DNA of 29,401 bases from an uncultured Clostridia bacterium (GCA_934169575.1 CAKPOA010000016.1:1-29401), one strand, 5' to 3'; positions 1 through 7,561 are shown, counted from the first letter of the stretch. Notes: generated by a model from the letters alone, not told the origin. Made by a program: numbers and translations.

Positions 1-498
1 GAAATAAAAACAGGCTCAACAACATGGTATGATAAAACAGATGAAGGAAATAAAAAAGCTCATTTAGAAGCAAAAGATAGAGTAAAATTAATGAAAGATA
101 CAAAAGGAGATGCAATGTATGAAGTTATAAATACATTTTCATATTATGGATGGCTTACAGAAGATTATAAATCAGGTTCAACAACATATAAAGCAGGGGA
201 AGAACATAGTTGGTTTACTGCAACAGAAGATGCAAATGGAAATATAACAACAAATTCAAATAGATTATTGAATTATGGAAAAACATTTTACAATAGTGAT
301 TTCGCTCTAATTGGTGGATACTACCGACCTTTCCTTTTGCGCGGTGGCAGTTGGTACAGTGGAGACAACGCGGGAGTATTTGGATCTTACGCGGGCAGTG
401 GCTACAGTTACTACAGCGTACGGTTTCCGTCCGGTCTTGGTGTTGTAGCACTTCGACATACAAAGAAACATAAAGGTTTCTATCTTAGCAGGGAGTGA
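1..498 (+). CDS. DGR target-like protein with variable C-terminal C-type-lectin/SUMF1-like domain (5' partial)
   Basis: The reading frame is open from base 1, so the start lies upstream of the window; 165 residues are visible. The C-terminal part carries RGGSWYSGDNAGVF followed by GSGYSYYSVRF, the pattern of the variable, ligand-binding face of DGR target proteins (C-type-lectin / formylglycine-generating-enzyme fold). Codons over about 340-420 are mostly NNC or NNT giving S, Y, G, N and D (agt, tac, gac, aac, ggc, agc), as expected when AAY codons of a template repeat are mutated at adenines. By hand count 301-420 is about 52% GC, against about 27-38% for 121-240 of the same gene. The preceding part (YYGWLTEDYKSGSTTY, GEEHSWFTA) is not assigned. 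No template repeat or reverse transcriptase is visible in the window, so they would lie upstream or elsewhere. Family identification is from motif recognition only. Confidence 0.72.
   Translation, partial: EIKTGSTTWYDKTDEGNKKAHLEAKDRVKLMKDTKGDAMYEVINTFSYYGWLTEDYKSGSTTYKAGEEHSWFTATEDANGNITTNSNRLLNYGKTFYNSDFALIGGYYRPFLLRGGSWYSGDNAGVFGSYAGSGYSYYSVRFPSGLGVVALRHTKKHKGFYLSRE
310..450 (+). other. Candidate DGR variable region (VR)
   Basis: This GC-rich block inside the partial gene holds the cluster of S/Y/G/N/D codons ending in C or T. It finishes in a G+C/T-rich stretch of few adenines (about 421-450, codons cgg ttt ccg tcc ggt ctt ggt gtt gta), which is what the invariant 3' end (IMH-like) of a VR looks like. 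The limits are approximate because no template repeat is available for alignment. Confidence 0.6.
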
Positions 499-544
499 TT
501 TACGGATTATTCCGAATAGATTTATGTCAAAGAAGTTTAATTCC

Positions 545-593
545 CTTGGCATAGACAGTTTTTGAAAAATTAAAACTATTAGTCTTGGCATAG
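545..593 (+). repeat. Short direct repeat CTTGGCATAG
   Basis: The ten bases cttggcatag occur at 545-554 and again at 584-593 in the gap between the target-like gene and the avd remnant. The function is unknown; they could be scars of the rearrangement that inverted or deleted part of the locus. Confidence 0.35.
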
Positions 594-619
594 TAAAATG
601 AAAAATATGACCTAGATAA

Positions 620-811
620 TTAGATTCTATAACCACAAAAATTAACACCCATTTTTGATAGATAATATTTTAATTTATCATATTTATTAAAACTTTTAAT
701 AGCAAATAATAAATTTCTAAGTCCTAAATATAATGTTTGCTTTATTTCAGATACTAATGCAAATTTTTCTGACTTTGGATATTTTTTCACAATGTCATTT
801 GTATAATATAG
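620..811 (-). pseudogene. Remnant of Avd-like / four-helix-bundle protein gene (DGR accessory)
   Basis: On the minus strand an open frame without a start codon encodes about 63 residues beginning LYYTNDIVKKYPKSEKF, then ALVSEIKQTLYLGLRNLL and KYDKLKYYLSKMGV. KKYPKSEKFALVSEIK is the signature of the bacterial four-helix-bundle family that includes the DGR accessory variability protein Avd. Family members are about 110-125 residues; here the first helix start and the third and fourth helices are missing, and the frame stops shortly after GVNFCGYRI. It therefore looks like debris. It points toward the target-like gene at 1-498 rather than following it on the same strand, so the locus has been rearranged. 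Family membership is recognised by eye. Confidence 0.6.
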
Positions 812-876
812 TTAATAACAATAAATTTAATTGTTTAAAAAATTTATGTAAAATTATAGATTTAATTATAGTAATA

Positions 877-885
877 TGATATAAT
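877..885 (+). promoter_or_regulatory. Extended -10 promoter element for the topoisomerase gene
   Basis: TGATATAAT (TGn plus a consensus TATAAT at 880-885) lies about 45 bases before the TTG start at 931. No good -35 box is seen 17 bases upstream, which is tolerable for an extended -10 promoter. Confidence 0.45.
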
Positions 886-930
886 AGAAAAACAATCAAT
901 AAAAAATAAATAAGATTGGATTGATATAAA

Positions 931-2871
931 TTGAAATTAATAATAACAGAAAAGCCATCTGTAGCAAGAGAATTTGCGAAAGTTTTAAAAGTAAATATGA
1001 GTAATAAAGGAAATTATTTAGAGTCAGAAGAATGGATTATAACATGGTGTGTGGGTCATCTAGTAACAATGAGTTATCCAGAAGTATATGATGAAAAATT
1101 GAAGTGGTGGAGATTAGATACATTGCCATTTATGCCAAAAGAATATAAATATGAGATTATAAAAAATGTCCAAAATCAATTTGAAGTTGTAAAAAAACTT
1201 TTGCAACGAGAAGATTTAACAGAAATATATAATGCAGGTGACTCTGGAAGAGAAGGAGAATATATTCAAAGACTGGTTTTTATGATGGCAAAACCAAACC
1301 CAAATGCTAAAATGAAAAGAGTATGGATAGATTCGCAAACAGAAGAAGAAATATTAAGAGGAATTAGGGAAGCAAAAGATATGTCTGAATATGATAGTAT
1401 TTCAGATAGTGCATACTTAAGAGCAAAAGAAGATTATTTAATTGGAATTAATTTTTCAAGATTACTCACTATTATTTATGGAAAAAGGATGGCATCAAAA
1501 ATAAATGAAGAAAAAGCAACAATTTCTGTAGGGAGAGTTATGACTTGTGTTTTAGGTATGATTGTTTCAAGAGAAAGAGAAATAAAAAATTTTGTTAAAA
1601 CACAGTATTATAAAGTAATAGGTGATTTTGGCAAAGAGAATTCTAATTTTAAAGCAGAATGGAAAGTAAATGAAAAATCTAAATTATATAATTCACCATT
1701 ATTATATAATGAAAATGGGTTTAAACAAGAAGATGTTGCTAAAAAATTTATAAATTCACTTGCTGGGAAACAAGCAATAGTTGAAAATGTTAAAAAAAGT
1801 AAGCAAAAAGAAAATGCTCCACTTTTATTTAATTTAGCAGAAATTCAAAATGAGTGTACAAAAAGATTTAAAATAAAGCCTGAAGAAACACTTGAAATAA
1901 TTCAAAACTTGTATGAAAAAAAATTAGTAACATATCCTAGAACTGATGCTAGAGTTTTATCAACTGCAGTTGCAAAAGAAATATCTAAAAATTTAAATGG
2001 AATTGCTAAAAGCTTCCAAGATGAGGAAATTCAAAATATTATTAAAAAAATGGTTGAAGAAAAATATTCAACTAATTTGTTAAAAACTAAATATGTAAAT
2101 GATAGTAAAATAACAGACCATTATGCAATAATTCCTACAGGACAAGGGTTTGAGAATTTTAATGGATTACCTGATTTGCAAAAACAGGTATATAAAGTTA
2201 TAACTAAAAGATTTTTGGCAATTTTTTATCCACCTGCTGAATATAATAAGATAAATATAAGTTTAAATATAGAAAATGAAACTTTTTATGCAAATGAAAA
2301 AGTATGTATAAAACGTGGATTTTTAGATGTTTTGAAACCTGAAAAAAAGGAAAATATATTAACAGATAGTATGCAAAATGTGGAAAATATTGAACAAAAT
2401 GGAAATATGGAAGTTTTAAAAAATATAAAAAAAGGTGAAAAATTTGAAGTTAATAATTTTGAACTAAAAGAAGCTGAAACATCACCTCCATCAAGATATA
2501 ATTCTGGTAATTTGATACTTGCAATGGAAAATGCAGGAAAGCTTATTGAAGATGAAGAATTAAGAGAACAAATAAAAGGTGCAGGTATTGGAACACCAGC
2601 TACAAGAGGAGGAATTATTAAAAAATTAGAAAAGATAAAGTATATTAGTATAAATTCTAAAACTCAAATTGTAACTCCAACTATAAAAGGAGAAGCAATT
2701 TATGATGTTGTTTATTCTTCAATGCCAGATATGCTTAATCCGAAACTTACTGCAAGTTGGGAAAAGGGGTTAGATATGGTAGCAAAAAAAGAAATTGAAC
2801 CAAATATTTTTATGGGAAAATTAGAGAATTTTATAAATTCTAAGTTTAATAAATTAGTTGTTAAATATTAA
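931..2871 (+). CDS. topB: DNA topoisomerase III (type IA), TopB-like
   Basis: A type IA topoisomerase that relaxes or decatenates DNA through a 5'-phosphotyrosine link. The N-terminus MKLIITEKPSVAREFAKVL is the usual TopB Toprim start (first acidic residue E7). The second Toprim motif is GDSGREGEY at about residues 103-111, with G where the classic DxD second aspartate sits, a variant common in TopB of Gram-positives and integrative elements. The active-site tyrosine is Y335 in TYPRTDARVLS, and GIGTPATRGGIIKKLE follows in the C-terminal third. At 646 residues it is a little short and has no C-terminal zinc ribbon. The TTG start at 931 has only a weak ribosome binding site. TopB of this kind is often carried by conjugative elements, but no conjugation gene is visible here. 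Confidence 0.9.
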   Translation: MKLIITEKPSVAREFAKVLKVNMSNKGNYLESEEWIITWCVGHLVTMSYPEVYDEKLKWWRLDTLPFMPKEYKYEIIKNVQNQFEVVKKLLQREDLTEIYNAGDSGREGEYIQRLVFMMAKPNPNAKMKRVWIDSQTEEEILRGIREAKDMSEYDSISDSAYLRAKEDYLIGINFSRLLTIIYGKRMASKINEEKATISVGRVMTCVLGMIVSREREIKNFVKTQYYKVIGDFGKENSNFKAEWKVNEKSKLYNSPLLYNENGFKQEDVAKKFINSLAGKQAIVENVKKSKQKENAPLLFNLAEIQNECTKRFKIKPEETLEIIQNLYEKKLVTYPRTDARVLSTAVAKEISKNLNGIAKSFQDEEIQNIIKKMVEEKYSTNLLKTKYVNDSKITDHYAIIPTGQGFENFNGLPDLQKQVYKVITKRFLAIFYPPAEYNKINISLNIENETFYANEKVCIKRGFLDVLKPEKKENILTDSMQNVENIEQNGNMEVLKNIKKGEKFEVNNFELKEAETSPPSRYNSGNLILAMENAGKLIEDEELREQIKGAGIGTPATRGGIIKKLEKIKYISINSKTQIVTPTIKGEAIYDVVYSSMPDMLNPKLTASWEKGLDMVAKKEIEPNIFMGKLENFINSKFNKLVVKY

Positions 2872-2903
2872 AAAAATCGCAAATTGTGAATTTGCGATTT
2901 TTT
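2872..2903. terminator. Bidirectional intrinsic terminator between topB and rpsI
   Basis: A near-perfect stem (aaatcgcaaatt / aatttgcgattt, loop gtg) with A-runs on the left and T-runs on the right lies directly behind the topB stop and just after the end of rpsI on the other strand. It can serve both convergent transcripts. Confidence 0.85.
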
Positions 2904-2915
2904 AATATAAAATAA

Positions 2916-3311
2916 TTATCTTTTACTAAATTGTGGAGCTTTTCTAGCTTTTTTAAGACCGTATTTTTTTCTTTCTTTCATACGTGGATCTCTTGTTAAG
3001 AATCCATTTGATTTTAAGATTGGTCTAAATTCACTATTAGCTTCATTTAAAGCTCTAGCTATACCATGGCGAATTGCACCAGCTTGACCTGTATATCCAC
3101 CACCAGAAACTTTACAAATAACATCATATTTTGTAAGTGTATTTGTAACTGTTAATGGTTGTTTTGCTATAACTTTTAATGTTTCCATTCCGAAAAATTC
3201 TTCGATATCTTTTCCATTAATTGTTATTTTTCCAGTTCCTTCTGTTAATCTAACACGAGCTATAGAATTTTTTCTTCTACCTGTACCACAAAAATATATT
3301 TTTTCTGCCAT
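2916..3311 (-). CDS. rpsI: 30S ribosomal protein S9
   Basis: Small-subunit protein S9; its C-terminal tail reaches the P-site tRNA. Family hallmarks are GTGRRKNSIARVRL at the N-terminus, GGGYTGQAGAIRHGIARAL in the middle, LTRDPRMKERKKYGLKKARK, and the C-terminal arginine in QFSKR. The length of 131 residues is normal. It lies 16 bases behind rplM with a strong AAGGAGG ribosome binding site, so the pair forms the usual L13-S9 operon read on the minus strand and ends at the hairpin 2872-2903. Confidence 0.97.
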   Translation of the reverse strand: MAEKIYFCGTGRRKNSIARVRLTEGTGKITINGKDIEEFFGMETLKVIAKQPLTVTNTLTKYDVICKVSGGGYTGQAGAIRHGIARALNEANSEFRPILKSNGFLTRDPRMKERKKYGLKKARKAPQFSKR

Positions 3312-3327
3312 TGTTACCCCTCCTTAA

Positions 3328-3762
3328 TTAAAAATTCCAGATTTCTGGTTTTTGAGCTTGGTTTTCATGCTTATCATCAGCATAAACTCTTAATTTTTTA
3401 AGCATTTGAGCTCCTAAAGTTGTATGTGGTAACATTCCTTTAACAGCTAACATCATTGCTTTTGTTGGATTTTTTTCCATCATATCTTTAGCAGATGTTT
3501 CTTTCATTCCACCAATATATCCAGAATGATGTCTGTAAACTTTTTGATTTAATTTATTTCCTGTTAATTTGGCATTTTTACAGTTGATTATTATAACATG
3601 ATCTCCTGTATCTACATTTTTTGTATAAATTGGTTTATGTTTTCCAGCAAGTAATCTTGCTGCTTCTGTTGCAACTCTACCTAGTGGTTTATCTGTTGCA
3701 TCAATTATATACCATTTTCTTTCAATTTCACTTTTTTTAGCACTATATGTAACATTGTTCAT
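3328..3762 (-). CDS. rplM: 50S ribosomal protein L13
   Basis: Large-subunit assembly protein L13. Visible motifs are WYIIDATDKPLGRVATEAARLLAGKHK, DTGDHVIIINC, YRHHSGYIGGMKE and AVKGMLPHTTLGAQML; 144 residues is the usual length. The ATG has an AGGAGGGT ribosome binding site (minus strand). It is the first gene of the L13-S9 operon and has its own promoter at 3865-3893. Confidence 0.97.
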   Translation of the reverse strand: MNNVTYSAKKSEIERKWYIIDATDKPLGRVATEAARLLAGKHKPIYTKNVDTGDHVIIINCKNAKLTGNKLNQKVYRHHSGYIGGMKETSAKDMMEKNPTKAMMLAVKGMLPHTTLGAQMLKKLRVYADDKHENQAQKPEIWNF

Positions 3763-3802
3763 GGTAAAATTACCCTCCTATATTTTAATTTATATGATAA
3801 TT

Positions 3803-3836
3803 AAATTTAAAACTACCGGGGAGAGGTTTTAGATTT
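3803..3836 (-). promoter_or_regulatory. Leader hairpin upstream of rplM (possible L13 autoregulatory leader)
   Basis: In the rplM 5' leader an 11-pair stem with one mismatch (aaatctaaaac / gttttaaattt on the transcript) encloses a C-rich loop, ctctccccggta. L13 leaders that bind the protein are known in Bacillota, and position and size would fit. I cannot confirm a match to the known L13 leader motif. Confidence 0.35.
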
Positions 3837-3864
3837 AATTCATATTTTTACATAATACTGAATA

Positions 3865-3893
3865 ATTTTATAACAAAAAAGCAGATTTGTCAA
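3865..3893 (-). promoter_or_regulatory. Promoter of the rplM-rpsI operon
   Basis: On the minus strand a perfect -35 TTGACA (3888-3893) and a -10 TAAAAT (3865-3870) are separated by 17 bases, about 100 bases before the rplM start. Confidence 0.8.
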
Positions 3894-3911
3894 TAGATTA
3901 GGGAGGAAAAG

Positions 3912-5502
3912 TTGAAAAAGAATAAAGAAAATATTATAAATGGGATAATTGCCTTACTTTTTTCACAAATTTTAATAAAAATAACAGGTTTAGCATATAA
4001 GTTATATTTGACAAATAAAGATGGATTTGGAGATAGCGGAAATGCAATATATAGTGCAGGATTTCAAATATATGCTTTATTACTTACTTTTTCATCAACA
4101 GGTGTACCAAATGCTATTGCAAAACTAGTATCAGAAAGAGTAGCAATTCGGAGATAATAGAGGAGCATATAGAATTTTTAAAATAGCGTTTTACACATTT
4201 GCATTTTTTGGTCTTATTGGTACAATACTTTTATTTTTAGGAGCGGAAAGTATTGCAGAGAAATGGCTTGAAATACCTGAGGCAAAGTATTGTTTAATAA
4301 CATTGTCACCATCAATATTTTTTGCATCTATAACAGCAGTACTAAGAGGATATTTTAATGGAAGACAAAATTTAGCTATAACAGCTAAGTCACAAGGAAT
4401 CGAGCAAATATTTAAAACAATATTTACAATTATTTTGGTTGAAATAATTGCTAATATAACAATGAATAATACAATATTAATGGCAGGTGTTGCAAATATG
4501 GCAACAACAGTTGCAACATTTTTTAGTTTTTCATATATTTATATGTTATATAGATTGAGAAGAAAAGAGATTGCTATTGAAATATCGCAAAGTGTTAATT
4601 ATATTCCAACTAGAATTAGAAAAACTTTGAAAAAAATTTTAAAAGAATCAATACCTGTATCATTAAGTTCATTAATGTCATCATTTAATAAAAATATAGA
4701 TTTGTTTACAATTGTAAGATTACTTAAAAGATTTATGACAGAAGAACAGGCAAAAATACAATATGGAATTTTAAGTGGAAAAATAGATATATTGTGTTTA
4801 TTACCTTTATCTTTAAATATTCCTTTTGTAACAGCTATGGTTCCGGCTATTGCAAAGTCAAAAGCACAAGGAGATTATAAACAAGTTAAAGAAAAAATAA
4901 GTGTTTTTTTGAAAATTACAATGGTCATAAGTTTACCTACAACTGTGGGGCTAATAATTTATGCAAAACCAATTTTAAATTTATTGTTTCCAAATGCAAG
5001 TAATGGGGCAATTTTATTACAAATAAATAGCATTTCTGTAATTTTTATGGTTTTTGCACAAACAATAAATAGTATTTTACAAGGAATAGGAAAAATGAAT
5101 ATACCTGCAATATCTTTTTTTATAGGGATGGTTTGTAAATTTTTTGCAAATATAATATTTGTAGGAAATGAAAATATAGGTATAAAAGGTGCTGCAATTG
5201 GAAATGTTGTATGTAATTTAATTGTTTGTATAATTGGATTTTTAGTGATTATAAAAAATATAAAATTTAAAATTGATTATAAAAATCTTATATTTAAACC
5301 AATTATTGCTGTAATTATAATGAGTTTAGGTTCTATATTTATTTTTTATATAGGAAATAGCATATTTTCTGAAAAATTGGCTACAATAATAGCAATTATA
5401 TTTGCCATTGTAATTTATTGTGTATTATTAATTGTATTAAAAATTATTCCAATTTTTGAGCTTTTAGGTATAAAATCAAAAAGAAACAAAGAAATTTATT
5501 AA
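3912..5502 (+). pseudogene. Flippase of the SpoVB/YtgP (MurJ-like, MATE-fold) family, broken by a one-base frameshift
   Basis: Multi-spanning membrane protein of the family that flips undecaprenyl-linked cell-wall or polysaccharide precursors. The TTG start at 3912 follows a GGGAGGA ribosome binding site. The frame reads NGIIALLFSQILIKITGLAYK to SERVAI, then stops at 4155-4157. If one base near 4149 (the c in attcgg) is removed, the frame continues without a break as GDNRGAYRIFKIAFYTF through PSIFFASITAVLRGYFNG to the stop at 5502. The restored protein would have about 529 residues, the family's normal size. The second half alone could start at TTG 4303 but would lack the first four membrane helices. 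This is either a real inactivation or a base-calling error; all other residues look conserved, which favours an error or a very recent mutation. Confidence 0.85.
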
Positions 5503-5615
5503 AAAAAGGGGGATTTTATCGAAGATTGGCGAATAGTTTTATATAGTAGAGGATATATGGTGCTAAAGTAGCATTAATATTACTACATAATAGAAACTTA
5601 TAGGAGGTAATGAAA

Positions 5616-5894
5616 ATGAACAAATCTGAATTAGTAGCAGAAGTTGCTGCAAAAACAGGAGACACAAAAAAAGTTGCTGAAGCATCAGTTGACGCAGTTG
5701 TATCAGTTATTAAAGAAGCTTTAATGGAAGGAGAAAAAGTTCAATTAGTTGGATTTGGATCTTTCGAAATTAGAGAAAGAGCTGCTAGAAAAGGTAGAAA
5801 TCCACAAACAAAAGAAGAATTAATAATACCTGCATCAAAAGCTCCAGTTTTTAAAGCAGGAAAACAATTAAAAGATTTAGTTAATGGAAAATAA
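5616..5894 (+). CDS. hup: HU family nucleoid DNA-binding protein
   Basis: Small dimeric histone-like protein that bends and compacts DNA. MNKSELVAEVAAKTGDTKK, VQLVGFGSFEIRERAARKGRNP and the beta-arm ending VFKAGKQLKDLVN are typical. The ATG at 5616 is preferred over the in-frame ATG at 5610 because AGGAGGT (5602-5608) then lies at the proper 7-base distance; this gives 92 residues. It is a monocistronic gene closed by the long hairpin at 5931-5971. Confidence 0.95.
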   Translation: MNKSELVAEVAAKTGDTKKVAEASVDAVVSVIKEALMEGEKVQLVGFGSFEIRERAARKGRNPQTKEELIIPASKAPVFKAGKQLKDLVNGK

Positions 5895-5930
5895 GATTTT
5901 AAATAAAAATTTTATTTGAAGAAATAAATA

Positions 5931-5971
5931 AAAAATGTAAATTTTAAAAAGATTTTAAAATTTACATTTTT
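5931..5971 (+). terminator. Intrinsic terminator of the HU gene
   Basis: A perfect 19-base-pair stem (5931-5949 with 5953-5971, loop aga) runs into a T tract. Because the stem is A/T-rich and symmetric it may work in both directions. Confidence 0.8.
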
Positions 5972-5977
5972 TTATAT

Positions 5978-6172
5978 TTTAGATGCAACTTTTTGTATTA
6001 CAGGAATTATTTCATTAAAATTCCTAAAATAGGTGTGTTAATAAAACAAATTGAAAATCAAATTTTAGGATTAGTTATTTTACTTGTGATTTTAATTATA
6101 TTTTTTTTAAAAATACAAAGAAAAGAAAAATTTGATAAGAGAAGAATGAAAAAGAATAAAAAAAATAACTAA
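5978..6172 (+). pseudogene. C-terminal remnant of a signal-peptidase-I-like (SipW type) gene
   Basis: A frame without start codon reads YFIKIPKIGVLIKQIE, then a membrane segment ILGLVILLVILIIFFL and a basic tail KIQRKEKFDKRRMKK. Clostridial SipW-type signal peptidases end in this way (FKIPxIG followed by a C-terminal membrane helix). The catalytic part is absent because the HU terminator lies directly upstream. A terminator overlaps its stop codon, which supports the view that a real gene once ended here. It could also be a chance small membrane ORF. Confidence 0.4.
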
Positions 6173-6190
6173 AAATTAGTTATTTTTTTT
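6161..6190 (+). terminator. Intrinsic terminator behind the signal-peptidase remnant
   Basis: An 11-base-pair stem aaaaataacta / tagttattttt (6161-6171 with 6177-6187, loop of 5) is followed by a T run. Confidence 0.65.
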
Positions 6191-6282
6191 TATTTTGATA
6201 GTATATATGATAATATAAAATTAAAATATTATTAAGAATAAAAGATTAATGCTTAATAATATAGAGAGGAATGCAACTAATA

Positions 6283-7083
6283 ATGAATAAAAAGAATAAG
6301 TTTGTGATTTGTGGATTTGTTTTATGTATGTTATTTGTTTTCAGTATGATGATAAATATAAATGAGATTGCTGTAAAAACTAATGTAAATATTAATAATG
6401 AGAAAATTGAATGGGGAATAAAAAGGAATAATAATAATATGCAACCTGATATTGGAAAATTAAATAAGGAATTAATTGAAAAATATAATGGAATTGCACT
6501 TGGAAATAATGAAGAAAAAAATATATATTTGACATTTGATTTAGGATATGAAGCTGGATATACAGAAAAAATATTAGATGCTTTAAAAGAAAATAATGTA
6601 CAAGGAACATTTTTTATAACAGCACATTATGCAAATACTGCATCAGATATAGTAAAAAGAATGATTGATGAGGGACATATTATAGGAAACCACACAGTTA
6701 ATCATAAATCTATGCCAAGTTTATCTGATGAAGAATTAAAAAAAGAAGTGATGGATTTACATCAAGTAATATATGAAAAATTTGGGTATGAAATGAAGTA
6801 TATAAGACCACCAAAAGGCGAGTTTAGTGAACGTACATTAAGTTTATCAGAGAAATTGGGATATAAAACTGTTATGTGGTCATTTGCATATGTTGATTGG
6901 GATGAAAAAAAACAACCATCTTGTGAAGAAGGGATAAAAAAGATTACAGAAAATTTGCATAATGGAGAGGTAATGTTATTACATGCTACATCAAAAACTA
7001 ATGCAGATATAATGGATCATGTTATTAAAAAAACAAGAGAAATGGGATATGAGTTTAAAAGTATAGATGATTTTAAATCCTAA
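6283..7083 (+). CDS. pdaA: PdaA-type peptidoglycan N-acetylmuramic acid deacetylase (polysaccharide deacetylase, NodB domain)
   Basis: Probably removes acetyl groups from muramic acid during synthesis of the spore-cortex muramic delta-lactam. A single N-terminal membrane segment (residues about 7-24) is followed by a NodB domain from residue 80: YLTFDLGYEAGY with catalytic D86, metal ligands H137 and H141 in GNHTVNHK, RPPKGEFS at 175-182, and H234 in MLLHATSK. DLGYE instead of DDG is typical of the PdaA branch. The in-frame ATG at 6271 is possible, but the GAGAGGA element ends immediately before it, so the ATG at 6283 is preferred; neither spacing is ideal. The gene stands 18 bases before yqfC, another sporulation gene. 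Confidence 0.88.
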   Translation: MNKKNKFVICGFVLCMLFVFSMMININEIAVKTNVNINNEKIEWGIKRNNNNMQPDIGKLNKELIEKYNGIALGNNEEKNIYLTFDLGYEAGYTEKILDALKENNVQGTFFITAHYANTASDIVKRMIDEGHIIGNHTVNHKSMPSLSDEELKKEVMDLHQVIYEKFGYEMKYIRPPKGEFSERTLSLSEKLGYKTVMWSFAYVDWDEKKQPSCEEGIKKITENLHNGEVMLLHATSKTNADIMDHVIKKTREMGYEFKSIDDFKS

Positions 7084-7101
7084 AAAGAAGGGAGAGTTAA
7101 T

Positions 7102-7362
7102 TTGAAAAGTATTGATAAAATAAACAATATGTTAGAATTGCCTAAGGAAATTAGTCAGGAATTTCCTAAGATTATAATAATTGGATTTGATGAGATATTT
7201 GTGGAAAATTATCAAGGTGTACTTGAGTATGAGGATTTTTATATAAAATTAAATACTAAAATTGGTACTGTAAATATAAATGGAATAGGCCTTAAACTTG
7301 AAAAAATAACTGAAGAAAATTTAAAAATAAAAGGAAAAGTTAGTTCAATTAATATTGAATAA
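7102..7362 (+). CDS. yqfC: Sporulation protein YqfC
   Basis: Small protein (86 residues) of the YqfC/YabP-like beta family found in endospore formers and made in the mother cell. ELPKEISQEFPKIIIIGFDEIFVENYQG and FYIKLNTKIGTVNINGIGLKLEKI match the family pattern. The TTG start has the ribosome binding site AAGGGAGAG. In other Bacillota it is directly followed by yqfD; here a 229-base gap with an inserted repeat element separates them. Confidence 0.88.
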   Translation: MKSIDKINNMLELPKEISQEFPKIIIIGFDEIFVENYQGVLEYEDFYIKLNTKIGTVNINGIGLKLEKITEENLKIKGKVSSINIE

Positions 7363-7406
7363 AACTATTTAAATTAGGTGAATTTAAAGATTTCATTTAG
7401 TTTGAT

Positions 7407-7561
7407 TTTAAAAATCCAATATTATATTATTTATAAATACCGCGTAAGCGACCAAACGAGCGTTAGCGAGTGCGATTGGAGCAATTTACATTATATTAAT
7501 TTTAGATATGGAAATTGCGACTGCAAGGTATGAAAAAATAATATAATATTGAATTTTTAAA
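7407..7561 (+). repeat. Core-in-palindrome repeat element, copy 1
   Basis: Arms 7407-7432 and 7536-7561 are complementary over 26 bases with one mismatch. Between them lies a GC-richer core of about 100 bases (7433-7535) with gcgtaagcga, gagtgcgattggagcaattt and ggaaattgcgactgca. The same core recurs in inverted orientation at 14638-14742, but with entirely different arms. Internal complementary parts are atacc/ggtat at the edges and gcaattt/aaattgc in the centre. No ORF is visible. It sits between yqfC and yqfD. Confidence 0.75.

Noticed and set aside
307..648. Minus-strand open frame opposite the DGR variable region
   Set aside because: It has no recognisable motif and overlaps the well-supported plus-strand frame; it is open because that block has few stop-prone A/T codons.
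931..2871. Loss of the second Toprim aspartate as a sign of an inactive topoisomerase
   Set aside because: The DSGREGE form is widespread in TopB proteins, and the catalytic tyrosine and remaining motifs are intact.
7433..7535. Repeat core considered as a CRISPR unit, tRNA or riboswitch
   Set aside because: Only one core per location with no spacers, no cloverleaf or T-loop, and no known riboswitch signature; the inverted second copy lies in an unrelated gap.
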